Shown here: piece by piece, positions 7,697-13,624 of the stretch | How the letters are laid out: each line of letters opens with the position of its first letter | How positions within the stretch are numbered: position 1 is the stretch's first letter | Source of the DNA: Actinomycetota bacterium | GTDB taxonomy: Bacteria; Actinomycetota; Humimicrobiia; Humimicrobiales; Humimicrobiaceae | DNA length: 13,624 bases | Reading direction: 5' to 3' | Assembly (NCBI GenBank): GCA_003567835.1 | Contig: PWYO01000086.1 | Span: 1-13,624, forward strand | Notes under the pieces: model-generated | What the model was told of the DNA's origin: nothing | The model's input: only the letters and a program-made list of their open reading frames with translations | Database searches by the model: none | Program-made: the position numbers and the translations under genes

Positions 7697-8557
7697 TTAA
7701 GTAATGCGTTCGACTATGAAGGGAATAGAAAGCCGATAAACTAACCACCCCAATATAAAGATAAACGGTGTCAGTAGGAGCATCACCCAAAAACCTGTAG
7801 GCATCTCCAATAGGCCAGTCGTTATCAAACCTCGTGCTCCCCCTAGCAGGGGAGAAACTGGGTTGAGTCGACTAATGGCTCCTAGAATGCCATCTGGGGG
7901 GGGTGGATACGTGACTGGAGTTAACAAGAACCAAATTAGTATAGCAATTTCAATGGAACGACTAACATCTTCCACAAGATTAATAAAGGGAACCAGGAGG
8001 AGCCCTAAAGCCGTGCCTAGCATGATGAGTAAGATGATTGGAAAAACCGACAATGGTAGCATCCAATGAAGAGGAGCTTGGAAAACCAGAAAAATAACGA
8101 TTGTAACTAATAGCTTTATTGCCAAGTTGAAGCAAATTTCACCGAGCTGGCTGAGAATGATAGCCTCATGGGGGAATTTAACCTGTGCCAGCAAGGCTTT
8201 GGCATCCTTAATGGCAGCTTGAGGAGCATTAAATGCTTCCGTAAAGGTCTGCCAAAGTACCATGCCAAGCATGACATAGGCGGGGTAGGGGATCTCGGTC
8301 TCGCCAACGTTGAGAATGCCTGAGTTACTAGCCCAGGAAAGACCGACTGCCGTGACAATGGGTGGGATGATAGCCCAAAACATGCCAAAAAAAGCCTGCC
8401 GATATTTGCCTTGGATATTGCGAACCATCAATCGCCAAGCCAGTTCACCAGAGGAGAGCAAGTCATTGTAGACCTCTTTTAGCATCTGCCTTGGGCGGTG
8501 AATCGCACTATCTGGAGTGTAGACGACTTCGTGGATTTTGCGAGGATGATTGTTCAT
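7697..8557 (-). CDS. wzm: Polysaccharide ABC exporter permease, Wzm type
   Basis: Integral inner-membrane subunit of an ABC-2 family exporter for lipid-linked O-antigen, capsule or teichoic-acid-like polymers, pairing with the ATPase encoded 17 bases downstream. The 286-residue length is normal. An amphipathic N-terminal region (LAWRLMVRNIQGKYRQAFFG, 39-58) precedes the helices, as in Wzm/KpsM. Hydrophobic segments lie at about 58-78, 91-108, 140-160, 166-190, 202-217 and 256-278. The late TPVTYPPPPDG and RLNPVSPLLGGARGL (230-244) are typical of the family's C-terminal half. ATG 8557 is chosen; the upstream gap is long and AT-rich. This is the first gene of the reverse-strand block and is divergent from the Kdo operon, so the 8558-8901 gap should hold its promoter. 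Confidence 0.9.
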   Translation of the reverse strand: MNNHPRKIHEVVYTPDSAIHRPRQMLKEVYNDLLSSGELAWRLMVRNIQGKYRQAFFGMFWAIIPPIVTAVGLSWASNSGILNVGETEIPYPAYVMLGMVLWQTFTEAFNAPQAAIKDAKALLAQVKFPHEAIILSQLGEICFNLAIKLLVTIVIFLVFQAPLHWMLPLSVFPIILLIMLGTALGLLLVPFINLVEDVSRSIEIAILIWFLLTPVTYPPPPDGILGAISRLNPVSPLLGGARGLITTGLLEMPTGFWVMLLLTPFIFILGWLVYRLSIPFIVERIT

Positions 8558-8701
8558 CGATTGTGGTTATTTGACAAGCTTAGGTTTTAAAAATAGTTTT
8601 GATTAATAGTCGGAACATGGATTGTTTCTATATCTAAAGTCTTTTTTGTTTAAATATAGCTTGACATAGTTTGACTCAATGTTTTGGGCTCTGAAGCCTG
8701 T

Positions 8702-8725
8702 GCAGTGTCAGTTCTTTGACACTGC
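8702..8725. repeat. Perfect 9-base inverted repeat (operator or hairpin)
   Basis: GCAGTGTCA (8702-8710), spacer GTTCTT (8711-8716) and TGACACTGC (8717-8725) form a perfect palindrome. A further GAA/TTC pair (8693-8695 with 8726-8728) could extend it across a bulge. No T-run follows on either strand, so an intrinsic terminator is unlikely. Its position between divergent operons suits a dimeric regulator site or an mRNA leader hairpin. Confidence 0.5.
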
Positions 8726-8825
8726 TTCGGTCGATTTTGATTGTGAGTTAACTTTTCTATGTCAATCCTAAAGTATTCCTTTAGAGTATCATATTGAACA
8801 CGTTGGTATAGTTTTAGAGTTGTCC

Positions 8826-8855
8826 TTGGGTACAGTGGGAATAGATTGCTACAAT
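8826..8855 (+). promoter_or_regulatory. Candidate sigma-70 promoter for kdsD-kdsB-kdsA
   Basis: TTGGGT (8826-8831) and TACAAT (8850-8855) resemble -35 and -10 hexamers with an 18-base spacer. The -10 matches TATAAT at five of six positions and the -35 matches only weakly. Transcription would start near 8862, giving a leader of about 40 bases before ATG 8902. This is prediction by eye. Confidence 0.35.
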
Positions 8856-8901
8856 CTTAAAATTGTCTTGGCTCTCCAGCACAAGTGGATTGGCTTAAGT
8901 G

Positions 8902-9894
8902 ATGCCGACTATTGAGCTTACATATTTTCAGCAGGTGGCGGGCTATATCCGGGCTAGTGCTGATGCCATTGCCCAGGTTGTTGATCAGCTTGACCCTGAT
9001 CAAGTGGACTGTGCCATCCAGCTATTGTCACAATGTACTGGCAAGGTGATTCTAGCGGGTGTGGGAAAGTCTGGTTTAATTGGCCGAAAGATTGCGGCAA
9101 CGCTTACCAGTACGGGAACTACGGCGGTCCACCTCCATCCTGCTGATGCTCTGCATGGGGATCTGGGGATAGCCACGGCCCATGATGTTGCTATTGTGTT
9201 GAGTAATAGTGGCGAAACTGATGAGTTGGTGGCATTGCTACCCTATCTGCGGCAGCGGCAGGTACCAATTATTGCCATCGTTGGTAGTGTGCGATCAACC
9301 TTGGCTCGACAAGCTGACGCTGTCTTAAATGCTGCTGTCGATAAAGAAGCCTGTCCTTTTAACTTGGCACCGACGACAAGTACGACAGTAGCTTTGGCAA
9401 TTGGTGATGCATTAGCTATGACCTTGATGCAAGTCAAAGGTCTCACCCCAGAGGATTTTGCAATTAATCATCCGGCTGGGCGCTTGGGCAAGCGTTTGAC
9501 TCTTCGGGTTCGAGATCTTATGCATAGTGGTGAAGATAATCCAGTGGTTAGCCTAGGAGCACCCTGGTTAGATATTATCACTGGCATCACACAAGGTGGC
9601 CTCGGAGCTGTTAACGTAGTGGACTCTCAGGGCTATCTGCAAGGGCTTATAACCGATGGAGATTTGCGACGCACACTCCAAAAAATTCGACCTGTGGACT
9701 TAGAGAACCTCAAGAGTGGTGCCATTATGACCCCTCAGCCCGAGACAATTAGTGGAGATCAACTAGCTTACCATGCCCTTCAACTCATGGAGAACCGTGT
9801 TTCGCAAATTTCTGTTCTGTCAGTGGTAGATGAGGCTGGGCGCTGTGTTGGCTTAATACGGTTACATGATATTGTGCGGAGCGGCCTATCATGA
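8902..9894 (+). CDS. kdsD: Arabinose-5-phosphate isomerase (KdsD/KpsF family)
   Basis: Cytoplasmic enzyme converting D-ribulose 5-phosphate to D-arabinose 5-phosphate, the first committed step to Kdo. The 330-residue length and SIS-CBS-CBS layout match the long KdsD/KpsF form. The SIS domain (about 35-185) carries GVGKSGLIGRK (53-63), HGDLG (85-89), SNSGETDELV (101-110), KEACPFNLAPTTST (148-161) and FAINHPAGRLG (186-196). By position, K56, E108, E149 and H190 correspond to the catalytic residues described for E. coli KdsD. Two CBS repeats follow at about 203-262 (VRDLM, GYLQGLITDGDLRR) and 270-328 (IMTPQPETI, GLIRLHDIV). A GTG at 8899 directly precedes the ATG, and ATG 8902 is preferred. The stop overlaps the kdsB start by four bases. 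CBS domains suggest possible nucleotide control. Confidence 0.95.
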   Translation: MPTIELTYFQQVAGYIRASADAIAQVVDQLDPDQVDCAIQLLSQCTGKVILAGVGKSGLIGRKIAATLTSTGTTAVHLHPADALHGDLGIATAHDVAIVLSNSGETDELVALLPYLRQRQVPIIAIVGSVRSTLARQADAVLNAAVDKEACPFNLAPTTSTTVALAIGDALAMTLMQVKGLTPEDFAINHPAGRLGKRLTLRVRDLMHSGEDNPVVSLGAPWLDIITGITQGGLGAVNVVDSQGYLQGLITDGDLRRTLQKIRPVDLENLKSGAIMTPQPETISGDQLAYHALQLMENRVSQISVLSVVDEAGRCVGLIRLHDIVRSGLS

Positions 9895-10622
9895 CTATCC
9901 TAGCGGTCATTCCAGCGCGTTATGCCTCCCAACGGTTTCCAGGCAAGCCTTTGGCACTAATCGGGAATCGCCCTATGGTGCAGTGGGTATATGAAGCGGC
10001 CAAGGCCTGTTCAGTGTTTAGCCAGGTGATTGTGGCCACTGAGGATGATCGCATTCTGAACATTGTTCATGGCTTTGGTGGTGCTGCTGAGCTGACCAGC
10101 CCTGATCATCTATCGGGTACCGATCGAGTCGCCGAGGTAGCGGATCGCTATCCTCAGGCAAGGGTTGTTGTCAATGTCCAGGGCGATCAACCCTTTGTTA
10201 CAGCAACAATGCTTGAACAGTTGGTCACACCCTACCTCAAAGAGCAGGAATCGTGGCCAGAGATGACTACGTTGGCCTGTCCACTTTCTGAAGCAGACTA
10301 CAGGAATGCTAATGCGGTCAAGGTGGTTTGCGATCGCCACCAGCAGGCCTTGTACTTTTCTCGCTCGCCCATTCCTTACTACCGCAATGCTGGCCCTGCT
10401 CCGGTTTACCACCACTTGGGGTTGTATGCTTTCCGCCGAGATTTTTTGGCTCAATATGCTAGCCTGACACCGACTCCTTTAGAGTGCTGTGAAGGGCTAG
10501 AGCAGTTGCGAGTGTTAGAACACGGTCATAGGATTGTAGTGTGTCACACTGAGACTAAAGTTTTAGAAATTAATACTCCAGAAGACTTAGAAGCCGCTCA
10601 AACCCAGATTCGAGGTCAGTAA
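9891..10622 (+). CDS. kdsB: 3-deoxy-manno-octulosonate cytidylyltransferase (CMP-Kdo synthetase)
   Basis: Cytoplasmic enzyme that activates Kdo with CTP to give CMP-Kdo and pyrophosphate, the donor for Kdo transferases. The 243-residue length is normal. Motifs seen are the nucleotide-binding VIPARYASQRFPGKPL (6-21), IVATEDDRI (47-55), LSGTDRVAEV (74-83), the metal-binding VVNVQGDQPF (93-102, with D99), FSRSPIPYYR (156-165), HHLGLYAFRRDFL (174-186), and the C-terminal LEINTPEDLE (225-234). All expected landmarks are intact. Its ATG overlaps the kdsD stop (ATGA), implying coupled translation, and kdsA begins 4 bases after its stop. A HIP1 octamer lies inside the gene at 10330-10337. Confusion with the related CMP-sialic or CMP-pseudaminic acid synthetases is unlikely given the kdsA and kdsD neighbours. 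Confidence 0.95.
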   Translation: MTILAVIPARYASQRFPGKPLALIGNRPMVQWVYEAAKACSVFSQVIVATEDDRILNIVHGFGGAAELTSPDHLSGTDRVAEVADRYPQARVVVNVQGDQPFVTATMLEQLVTPYLKEQESWPEMTTLACPLSEADYRNANAVKVVCDRHQQALYFSRSPIPYYRNAGPAPVYHHLGLYAFRRDFLAQYASLTPTPLECCEGLEQLRVLEHGHRIVVCHTETKVLEINTPEDLEAAQTQIRGQ

Positions 10623-10626
10623 TGCT

Positions 10627-11475
10627 ATGGTTCAGGCTACTATCACCGATCAGCTTACAATTGGCAGTGGCCATCCCCTAGCCCTGATTGGCGGCCCCTG
10701 CGTGATCGAGTCTGAGGACTTCACCCTCAAGATGGCTGAGCAGATACGCCAAATATGCGATCGCCTAGGCATTACATTTATCTTTAAGTCTTCCTTCGAT
10801 AAAGCTAACCGCACCTCCCTGAGCTCGTTTCGGGGGCAGTCCCTAGAGTCTGGATTAGAGGTCTTGCAGCGGGTTAAAGACACTGTTGGCGTTCCCGTTC
10901 TGACGGATATCCATGAAAGCTATCAGGCACCTCTGGTCGCTGAGGTGGTTGATATTCTGCAGATTCCGGCTTTTTTGTGTCGGCAAACGGACCTACTTTT
11001 GGCGGCGGCAGCCACGGGCCGAGCTATTAATGTCAAGAAAGGGCAGTTTCTAGCCCCTTGGGATATGAAAAATGTCGTGCAGAAACTAGAATCCGGCGGT
11101 GCCCAAAATATCCTGTTGACGGAACGTGGCACCAGCTTTGGCTATAACACGCTGATGGTCGATTTTCGAGCCCTGCCTCAGATGCGGGCCTTGGGATATC
11201 CCGTGGTATTTGATGCGACCCACAGTGTGCAGATGCCTGGTGGACAAGGTAGTTCATCGGGGGGGCAGCGGGAGTACGTACCTTATCTGGCGCGAGCCGC
11301 CAGTGCCGTTGGGATTGATGCCCTATTTATGGAAGTACATGAGCACCCAGACACAGCCTTGAGTGATGGCCCCAATATGGTTCCCCTGCATCAACTGGAA
11401 GGAATACTGAAGCAGCTATTGGCCATTCGAGAGGCGATCGCGGTCTTTCCTCCAGACAGACTCAATCCGCTTTAA
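10627..11475 (+). CDS. kdsA: Kdo-8-phosphate synthase, metal-dependent class
   Basis: Cytoplasmic aldolase-type enzyme condensing phosphoenolpyruvate with arabinose 5-phosphate to Kdo 8-phosphate. The 282 residues show nearly the full family pattern: GGPCVIESEDF (22-32), FKSSFDKANRTS (53-64), VLTDIHE (91-97), IPAFLCRQTDLL (113-124), NVKKGQFLAPWDMKNV (135-150), LTERGTSFGYN (164-174), FDATHSVQMPGG (195-206) and FMEVHEHPD (234-242). C25, H199, E236 and D247 occupy the metal-ligand positions known from Aquifex aeolicus KdsA. E. coli, by contrast, has Asn at the Cys position and needs no metal. This marks it as the metal-dependent class. A GAGGT (10612-10616) ten bases before ATG 10627 is one of the few Shine-Dalgarno-like sequences here. 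It ends the tight three-gene Kdo operon. Confidence 0.95.
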   Translation: MVQATITDQLTIGSGHPLALIGGPCVIESEDFTLKMAEQIRQICDRLGITFIFKSSFDKANRTSLSSFRGQSLESGLEVLQRVKDTVGVPVLTDIHESYQAPLVAEVVDILQIPAFLCRQTDLLLAAAATGRAINVKKGQFLAPWDMKNVVQKLESGGAQNILLTERGTSFGYNTLMVDFRALPQMRALGYPVVFDATHSVQMPGGQGSSSGGQREYVPYLARAASAVGIDALFMEVHEHPDTALSDGPNMVPLHQLEGILKQLLAIREAIAVFPPDRLNPL

Positions 11476-11527
11476 TCCCCTCCTAGGATGCTTAGGATAG
11501 GTCTGATCGGATCGCGAACCCAGTAGG

Positions 11528-12748
11528 ATGGTGCCCCCACCCTTCATCTACATCATGCATGCTTTCAAACTAGTCACCCAAAGCTTGCGAGCTTTTTTCA
11601 GACGAAATCTACAGCCTCAACCAGGCCTAGCACTAGATTATGCCTTTCCAGGAACACCAGCGGGACCAACGGTGTTGATCATTGCTGATGAGCTGCGGGC
11701 AACGTATTATCTGGCTTTCCACCTTGTCTTGGAAAAGCTGCATCACCTGCGGGGGCTTAGCTTTTACACGGTATCTAGTCAATCAGTGCAGCAGGCCGTA
11801 GGAACCCACTCGGACGATGCTCCAAAGTGGATCAATGATCTGCTGCAAACCGTACATCCTAACTTAGTAGTGTTTAGTCGGTATAGTCTACCCCATGGTG
11901 AAGCCTTGCTCAATGGGGTTAGGGCCGCCCGGATACCTACTGCCTATTACATTGACGATGATTTGATCGATCTACCTGACTCTCTGGGTCAGAGTGTGCA
12001 AAAACGGCATGGTAATACCCAGGTTTTGCAAGCTAGAAAATATTTACTTAGTCAAGTTGATCAGGTGTATACATCAACACCCTATCTTCAGAACCATCTG
12101 ACCCAAAAGTTGTCTGGCAGTCAACCTTTAGTTCTCAGTACTTATCCTCCCTATTTAAACCACCTGATCCAAGTCAAACAACGGTCAAAGCCTAGGCCAC
12201 TGACTATTGGTTATATGGCTTCAAAGGGTCATGCTCAAGATCTAGCCATGATTGTACCGGCCCTATGTCAAATTCTGACTGACTATCCTCACGTTAGGTT
12301 CGAAACGTTTGGAACCATTACCATGCCCCAGAAATTATCAGCCTTTTCTGACCAAGTTGCAGCCCATCAAGGCACCGGTGACTATCAACAGTTTCTCCAA
12401 AAACTCTATGACCTCAACTGGGCTATTGGGCTGGCTCCTCTACAAGACACCCCCTTTAACCGCTGCAAGTCTCCTGTCAAGTTCATCGAATACACTAGCT
12501 GTGGTATTCCTACCCTGGCAAGTGACATCAACGTTTATAATCAGTTCTGCGATCGGGTCGAAATCTGCTTAGCAACTCCCAAAGGTTGGTACTCGGCCCT
12601 TAAAAACTTAATTGACCATGCTGATCTCCGCCATGCGTTAGTTAAGTCAGCTCAAACTAAATGTGAGGCTGACTTCTCCTTAGAAAAAATAGCTGATGAT
12701 GTGTTTAATGCCCTAAGTTCTTATTTTAATTCCCATGAACTTATTTGA
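11528..12748 (+). CDS. Glycosyltransferase, GT4-like GT-B fold
   Basis: Probably a glycosyltransferase of the same surface glycan; its specificity is unknown. In the 406-residue protein, about 45-205 form an N-terminal half with TVLIIADELRATYYL (48-62), NLVVFSRYSLPHG (112-124) and a strongly acidic TAYYIDDDLIDLP (138-150). About 225-395 form the C-terminal half with LTIGYMASKGHAQDL (225-239), VRFETFG (256-262), WAIGLAPLQDTPFNRCKSPV (298-317) and KFIEYTSCGIPTLAS (318-332). That run matches the donor-binding K-x-x-E-Y/S-x-G-x-P pattern of GT4-type enzymes. A second in-frame ATG at 11555 would remove nine residues; neither start has a clear Shine-Dalgarno. It lies 52 bases after kdsA, so it may share that operon, and its end overlaps the next gene by 14 bases. 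The acidic strand resembles ILDLCDNIF in the 1428-2885 glycosyltransferase. Confidence 0.75.
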   Translation: MVPPPFIYIMHAFKLVTQSLRAFFRRNLQPQPGLALDYAFPGTPAGPTVLIIADELRATYYLAFHLVLEKLHHLRGLSFYTVSSQSVQQAVGTHSDDAPKWINDLLQTVHPNLVVFSRYSLPHGEALLNGVRAARIPTAYYIDDDLIDLPDSLGQSVQKRHGNTQVLQARKYLLSQVDQVYTSTPYLQNHLTQKLSGSQPLVLSTYPPYLNHLIQVKQRSKPRPLTIGYMASKGHAQDLAMIVPALCQILTDYPHVRFETFGTITMPQKLSAFSDQVAAHQGTGDYQQFLQKLYDLNWAIGLAPLQDTPFNRCKSPVKFIEYTSCGIPTLASDINVYNQFCDRVEICLATPKGWYSALKNLIDHADLRHALVKSAQTKCEADFSLEKIADDVFNALSSYFNSHELI

Positions 12749-13577
12749 CCTTGTTAAACGAGTTGATCGCGCCGTTGACCCTTTGCCGGAGGGCATCACC
12801 CTCGAGATAAGTAATTTTCGTGGTTATAAGGTTCAATCTGTTGTTATTCCGGCTAATCAAACCCTAGTTGTCCATCAGGCATCAGAGTTTAGACTACTGG
12901 ATACTCGACCAAGATTTCCCCATTGGTACTTTCGGTCGTCCCATCCCTACCGTCAGGCCCTGGCTAGGCTGACGCCCGGGTCGATGGTTAAGGCTATCGA
13001 AAATACCTTATCTATTGTACTTAAGGACTCAGACGGCAAGTGTTTTCCCTTGATAGAACGGTGTCACCCCGTGGGAGGACAGTGGGTTGAATTAGAGCTG
13101 AACTGGCCGATGCTGGGACAGGCTACCGCCTTTGACTTAGAGTTTAGGACCTCTGGTCAGAGAGGTCAATTATTCTGTAGCTATGCTTTTAATCCTAGAC
13201 TAAAGTTACAGCCTTTCATTAAAGGTTTAGGAGTTGAAGTCGGGCCAGGATCTAACCCATTTGTTGTACCGTCGAAAACCGTAAGTGTGCAATATGTGGA
13301 AGATAAGTCCATTGATGAGTGGCGACAACTCTACGATAGGCAGCAGAGAAAAATTGATAGCCCTACCCTATGGGAACAATATATTTGTGATGATGCTCAC
13401 ACCTTAGGGGCAATCGAGGATGAGTCTTTAGATTTTATTTTCTCTAGCCATGTCTTTGAGCATTTAATGAATCCCCTGCAGGTTCTGGAAAATTGGCTTA
13501 AAAACTCCCGGTTCGCTCATTTCGGAACGGCTTTTCAGAATTGCTACGGCAGAATAGGGCTTACAGCCTTCAATTAA
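12735..13577 (+). CDS. SAM methyltransferase-like protein, probably truncated at the C-terminus
   Basis: Residues about 1-160 are a beta-rich N-terminal region that I do not recognise. From 163 the protein looks like a class I S-adenosylmethionine-dependent methyltransferase: KGLGVEVGPGSNPF (163-176, motif I), SVQYVEDKSIDEW (184-196), YICDDAHTL (216-224), and LDFIFSSHVFEHLMNPLQVL (232-251). These methyltransferases normally continue with a Lys-Pro-Gly-Gly turn and several more strands. Here, after ENWLK (252-256), the sequence changes to NSRFAHFGTAFQNC and stops 24 residues on. The missing third of the fold and the sharp change suggest disruption near 13500, so the protein may be inactive. 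It overlaps the preceding glycosyltransferase by 14 bases. A frameshift is less likely, because no other frame recovers the expected continuation for long. Confidence 0.65.
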   Translation: MNLFDLVKRVDRAVDPLPEGITLEISNFRGYKVQSVVIPANQTLVVHQASEFRLLDTRPRFPHWYFRSSHPYRQALARLTPGSMVKAIENTLSIVLKDSDGKCFPLIERCHPVGGQWVELELNWPMLGQATAFDLEFRTSGQRGQLFCSYAFNPRLKLQPFIKGLGVEVGPGSNPFVVPSKTVSVQYVEDKSIDEWRQLYDRQQRKIDSPTLWEQYICDDAHTLGAIEDESLDFIFSSHVFEHLMNPLQVLENWLKNSRFAHFGTAFQNCYGRIGLTAFN

Positions 13578-13622
13578 ACTCTTGACTAAACGCACATCTT
13601 GTGAAATCACTGTTGACTCATG
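13464..13622 (-). other. Reverse-strand open frame entering from the right edge (possible mobile-element end)
   Basis: From 13622 a reverse-strand frame stays open for 52 codons to a TAA at 13466-13464. The first 40 or so residues (STVISQDVRLVKSLIEGC, then KPYSAVAILKSRSEMSEPG) look protein-like, with good hydrophobic/charged alternation. The last dozen merely overlap the methyltransferase coding strand. The protein-like part stops at about 13500, exactly where the methyltransferase loses its family sequence. It would be the C-terminus of a gene or transposase lying mainly beyond the window. I do not recognise the family, and the call rests on position and reading-frame quality only. Confidence 0.25.
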
Positions 13623-13624
13623 AA

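Larger units (their letters stand above)
8558..8898. promoter_or_regulatory. Divergent intergenic region between exporter and Kdo operons
   Basis: About 340 AT-rich bases without a convincing gene on either strand separate the divergent wzm and kdsD starts. The gap contains a strong inverted repeat (8702-8725), a shorter one (CTAAAG, 5-base spacer, CTTTAG at 8768-8784), and a candidate forward promoter near kdsD (8826-8855). On the reverse strand, a TTGAGT-like hexamer lies upstream of TATATT, but with a poor 15-base spacing, so I do not place the wzm promoter. The layout suits coordinated control of glycan export and Kdo supply, which is inference. Confidence 0.55.

Noticed and set aside
7680..7790. 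Longer N-terminus for the Wzt-type ATPase starting at 7790.
   Set aside because: It would overlap the permease by 94 bases and add a segment unrelated to the family; ATG 7679 fits the spacing and length.
8116..8388. 90-codon open frame inside the Wzm-type permease.
   Set aside because: It is in another frame of a clear membrane protein, and its Ser/Pro/Leu-rich translation shows no family features.
10110..10454. 114-codon reverse-strand open frame.
   Set aside because: It lies wholly inside kdsB, whose motifs are intact in the forward frame; its translation is composition-biased and unlike a domain.
12309..12572. 87-codon forward open frame within the GT4-like gene.
   Set aside because: It overlaps the donor-binding half of a convincing glycosyltransferase and is Ser/Leu-rich frame shadow.
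1..13624. CRISPR array, tRNA, rRNA or toxin-antitoxin pair.
   Set aside because: No regularly spaced repeats, cloverleaf or small paired genes were seen; the longest gene-free stretch is the 8558-8901 gap.

Overview
The window looks cyanobacterial. The palindrome GCGATCGC (HIP1, the highly iterated octamer of many cyanobacterial genomes) occurs five times, at 662-669, 5882-5889, 10330-10337, 10757-10764 and 11434-11441. Start codons mostly lack a Shine-Dalgarno sequence, which also fits. I cannot name a genus. No rRNA, tRNA, CRISPR array or complete insertion sequence was seen.

Layout. (1) 1-1336 is a GC-richer transport segment. It holds the start of a reverse-strand DMT/EamA-type transporter, then a forward pair: a 65-residue Cys-rich protein and an ABC-3 family metal (Zn/Mn type) permease. 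(2) 1428-4021 holds two translationally coupled forward genes, a GT-B-like glycosyltransferase with a long internal insertion and a TagB/CDP-glycerol-glycerophosphotransferase-like GT-B protein. (3) 4061-8557 is a reverse-strand block. In its transcription order it reads: ABC-2 polysaccharide export permease (Wzm type), its ATPase with a C-terminal extension (Wzt type), a polysaccharide pyruvyl transferase-like protein, and a GT-A (GT8-like) glycosyltransferase with a C-terminal coiled coil. (4) 8558-8901 is a divergent, AT-rich regulatory gap with a perfect inverted repeat and a candidate promoter. (5) 8902-11475 is a tight forward operon of three Kdo genes, kdsD-kdsB-kdsA. (6) 11528-13577 holds a glycosyltransferase and, overlapping it, a methyltransferase-like protein that loses its family's sequence at about 13500. 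Unrelated sequence, possibly the end of a mobile element, appears to begin there.

How it fits together. Regions 2-6 read as one surface-polysaccharide locus. Glycosyltransferases and a pyruvyl transferase-like enzyme would build and decorate a chain on a lipid carrier. The Wzm/Wzt-type ABC transporter would export it. KdsD, KdsA and KdsB would supply the sugar and the activated donor CMP-Kdo. The first, metal-transport segment is probably an unrelated neighbour. Cyanobacterial LPS is commonly described as lacking Kdo, so a dedicated Kdo cassette beside a capsule/O-antigen type exporter is the most interesting element. The Kdo-8-phosphate phosphatase (KdsC) and any recognisable Kdo transferase are absent from the window, so the route is incomplete as seen.
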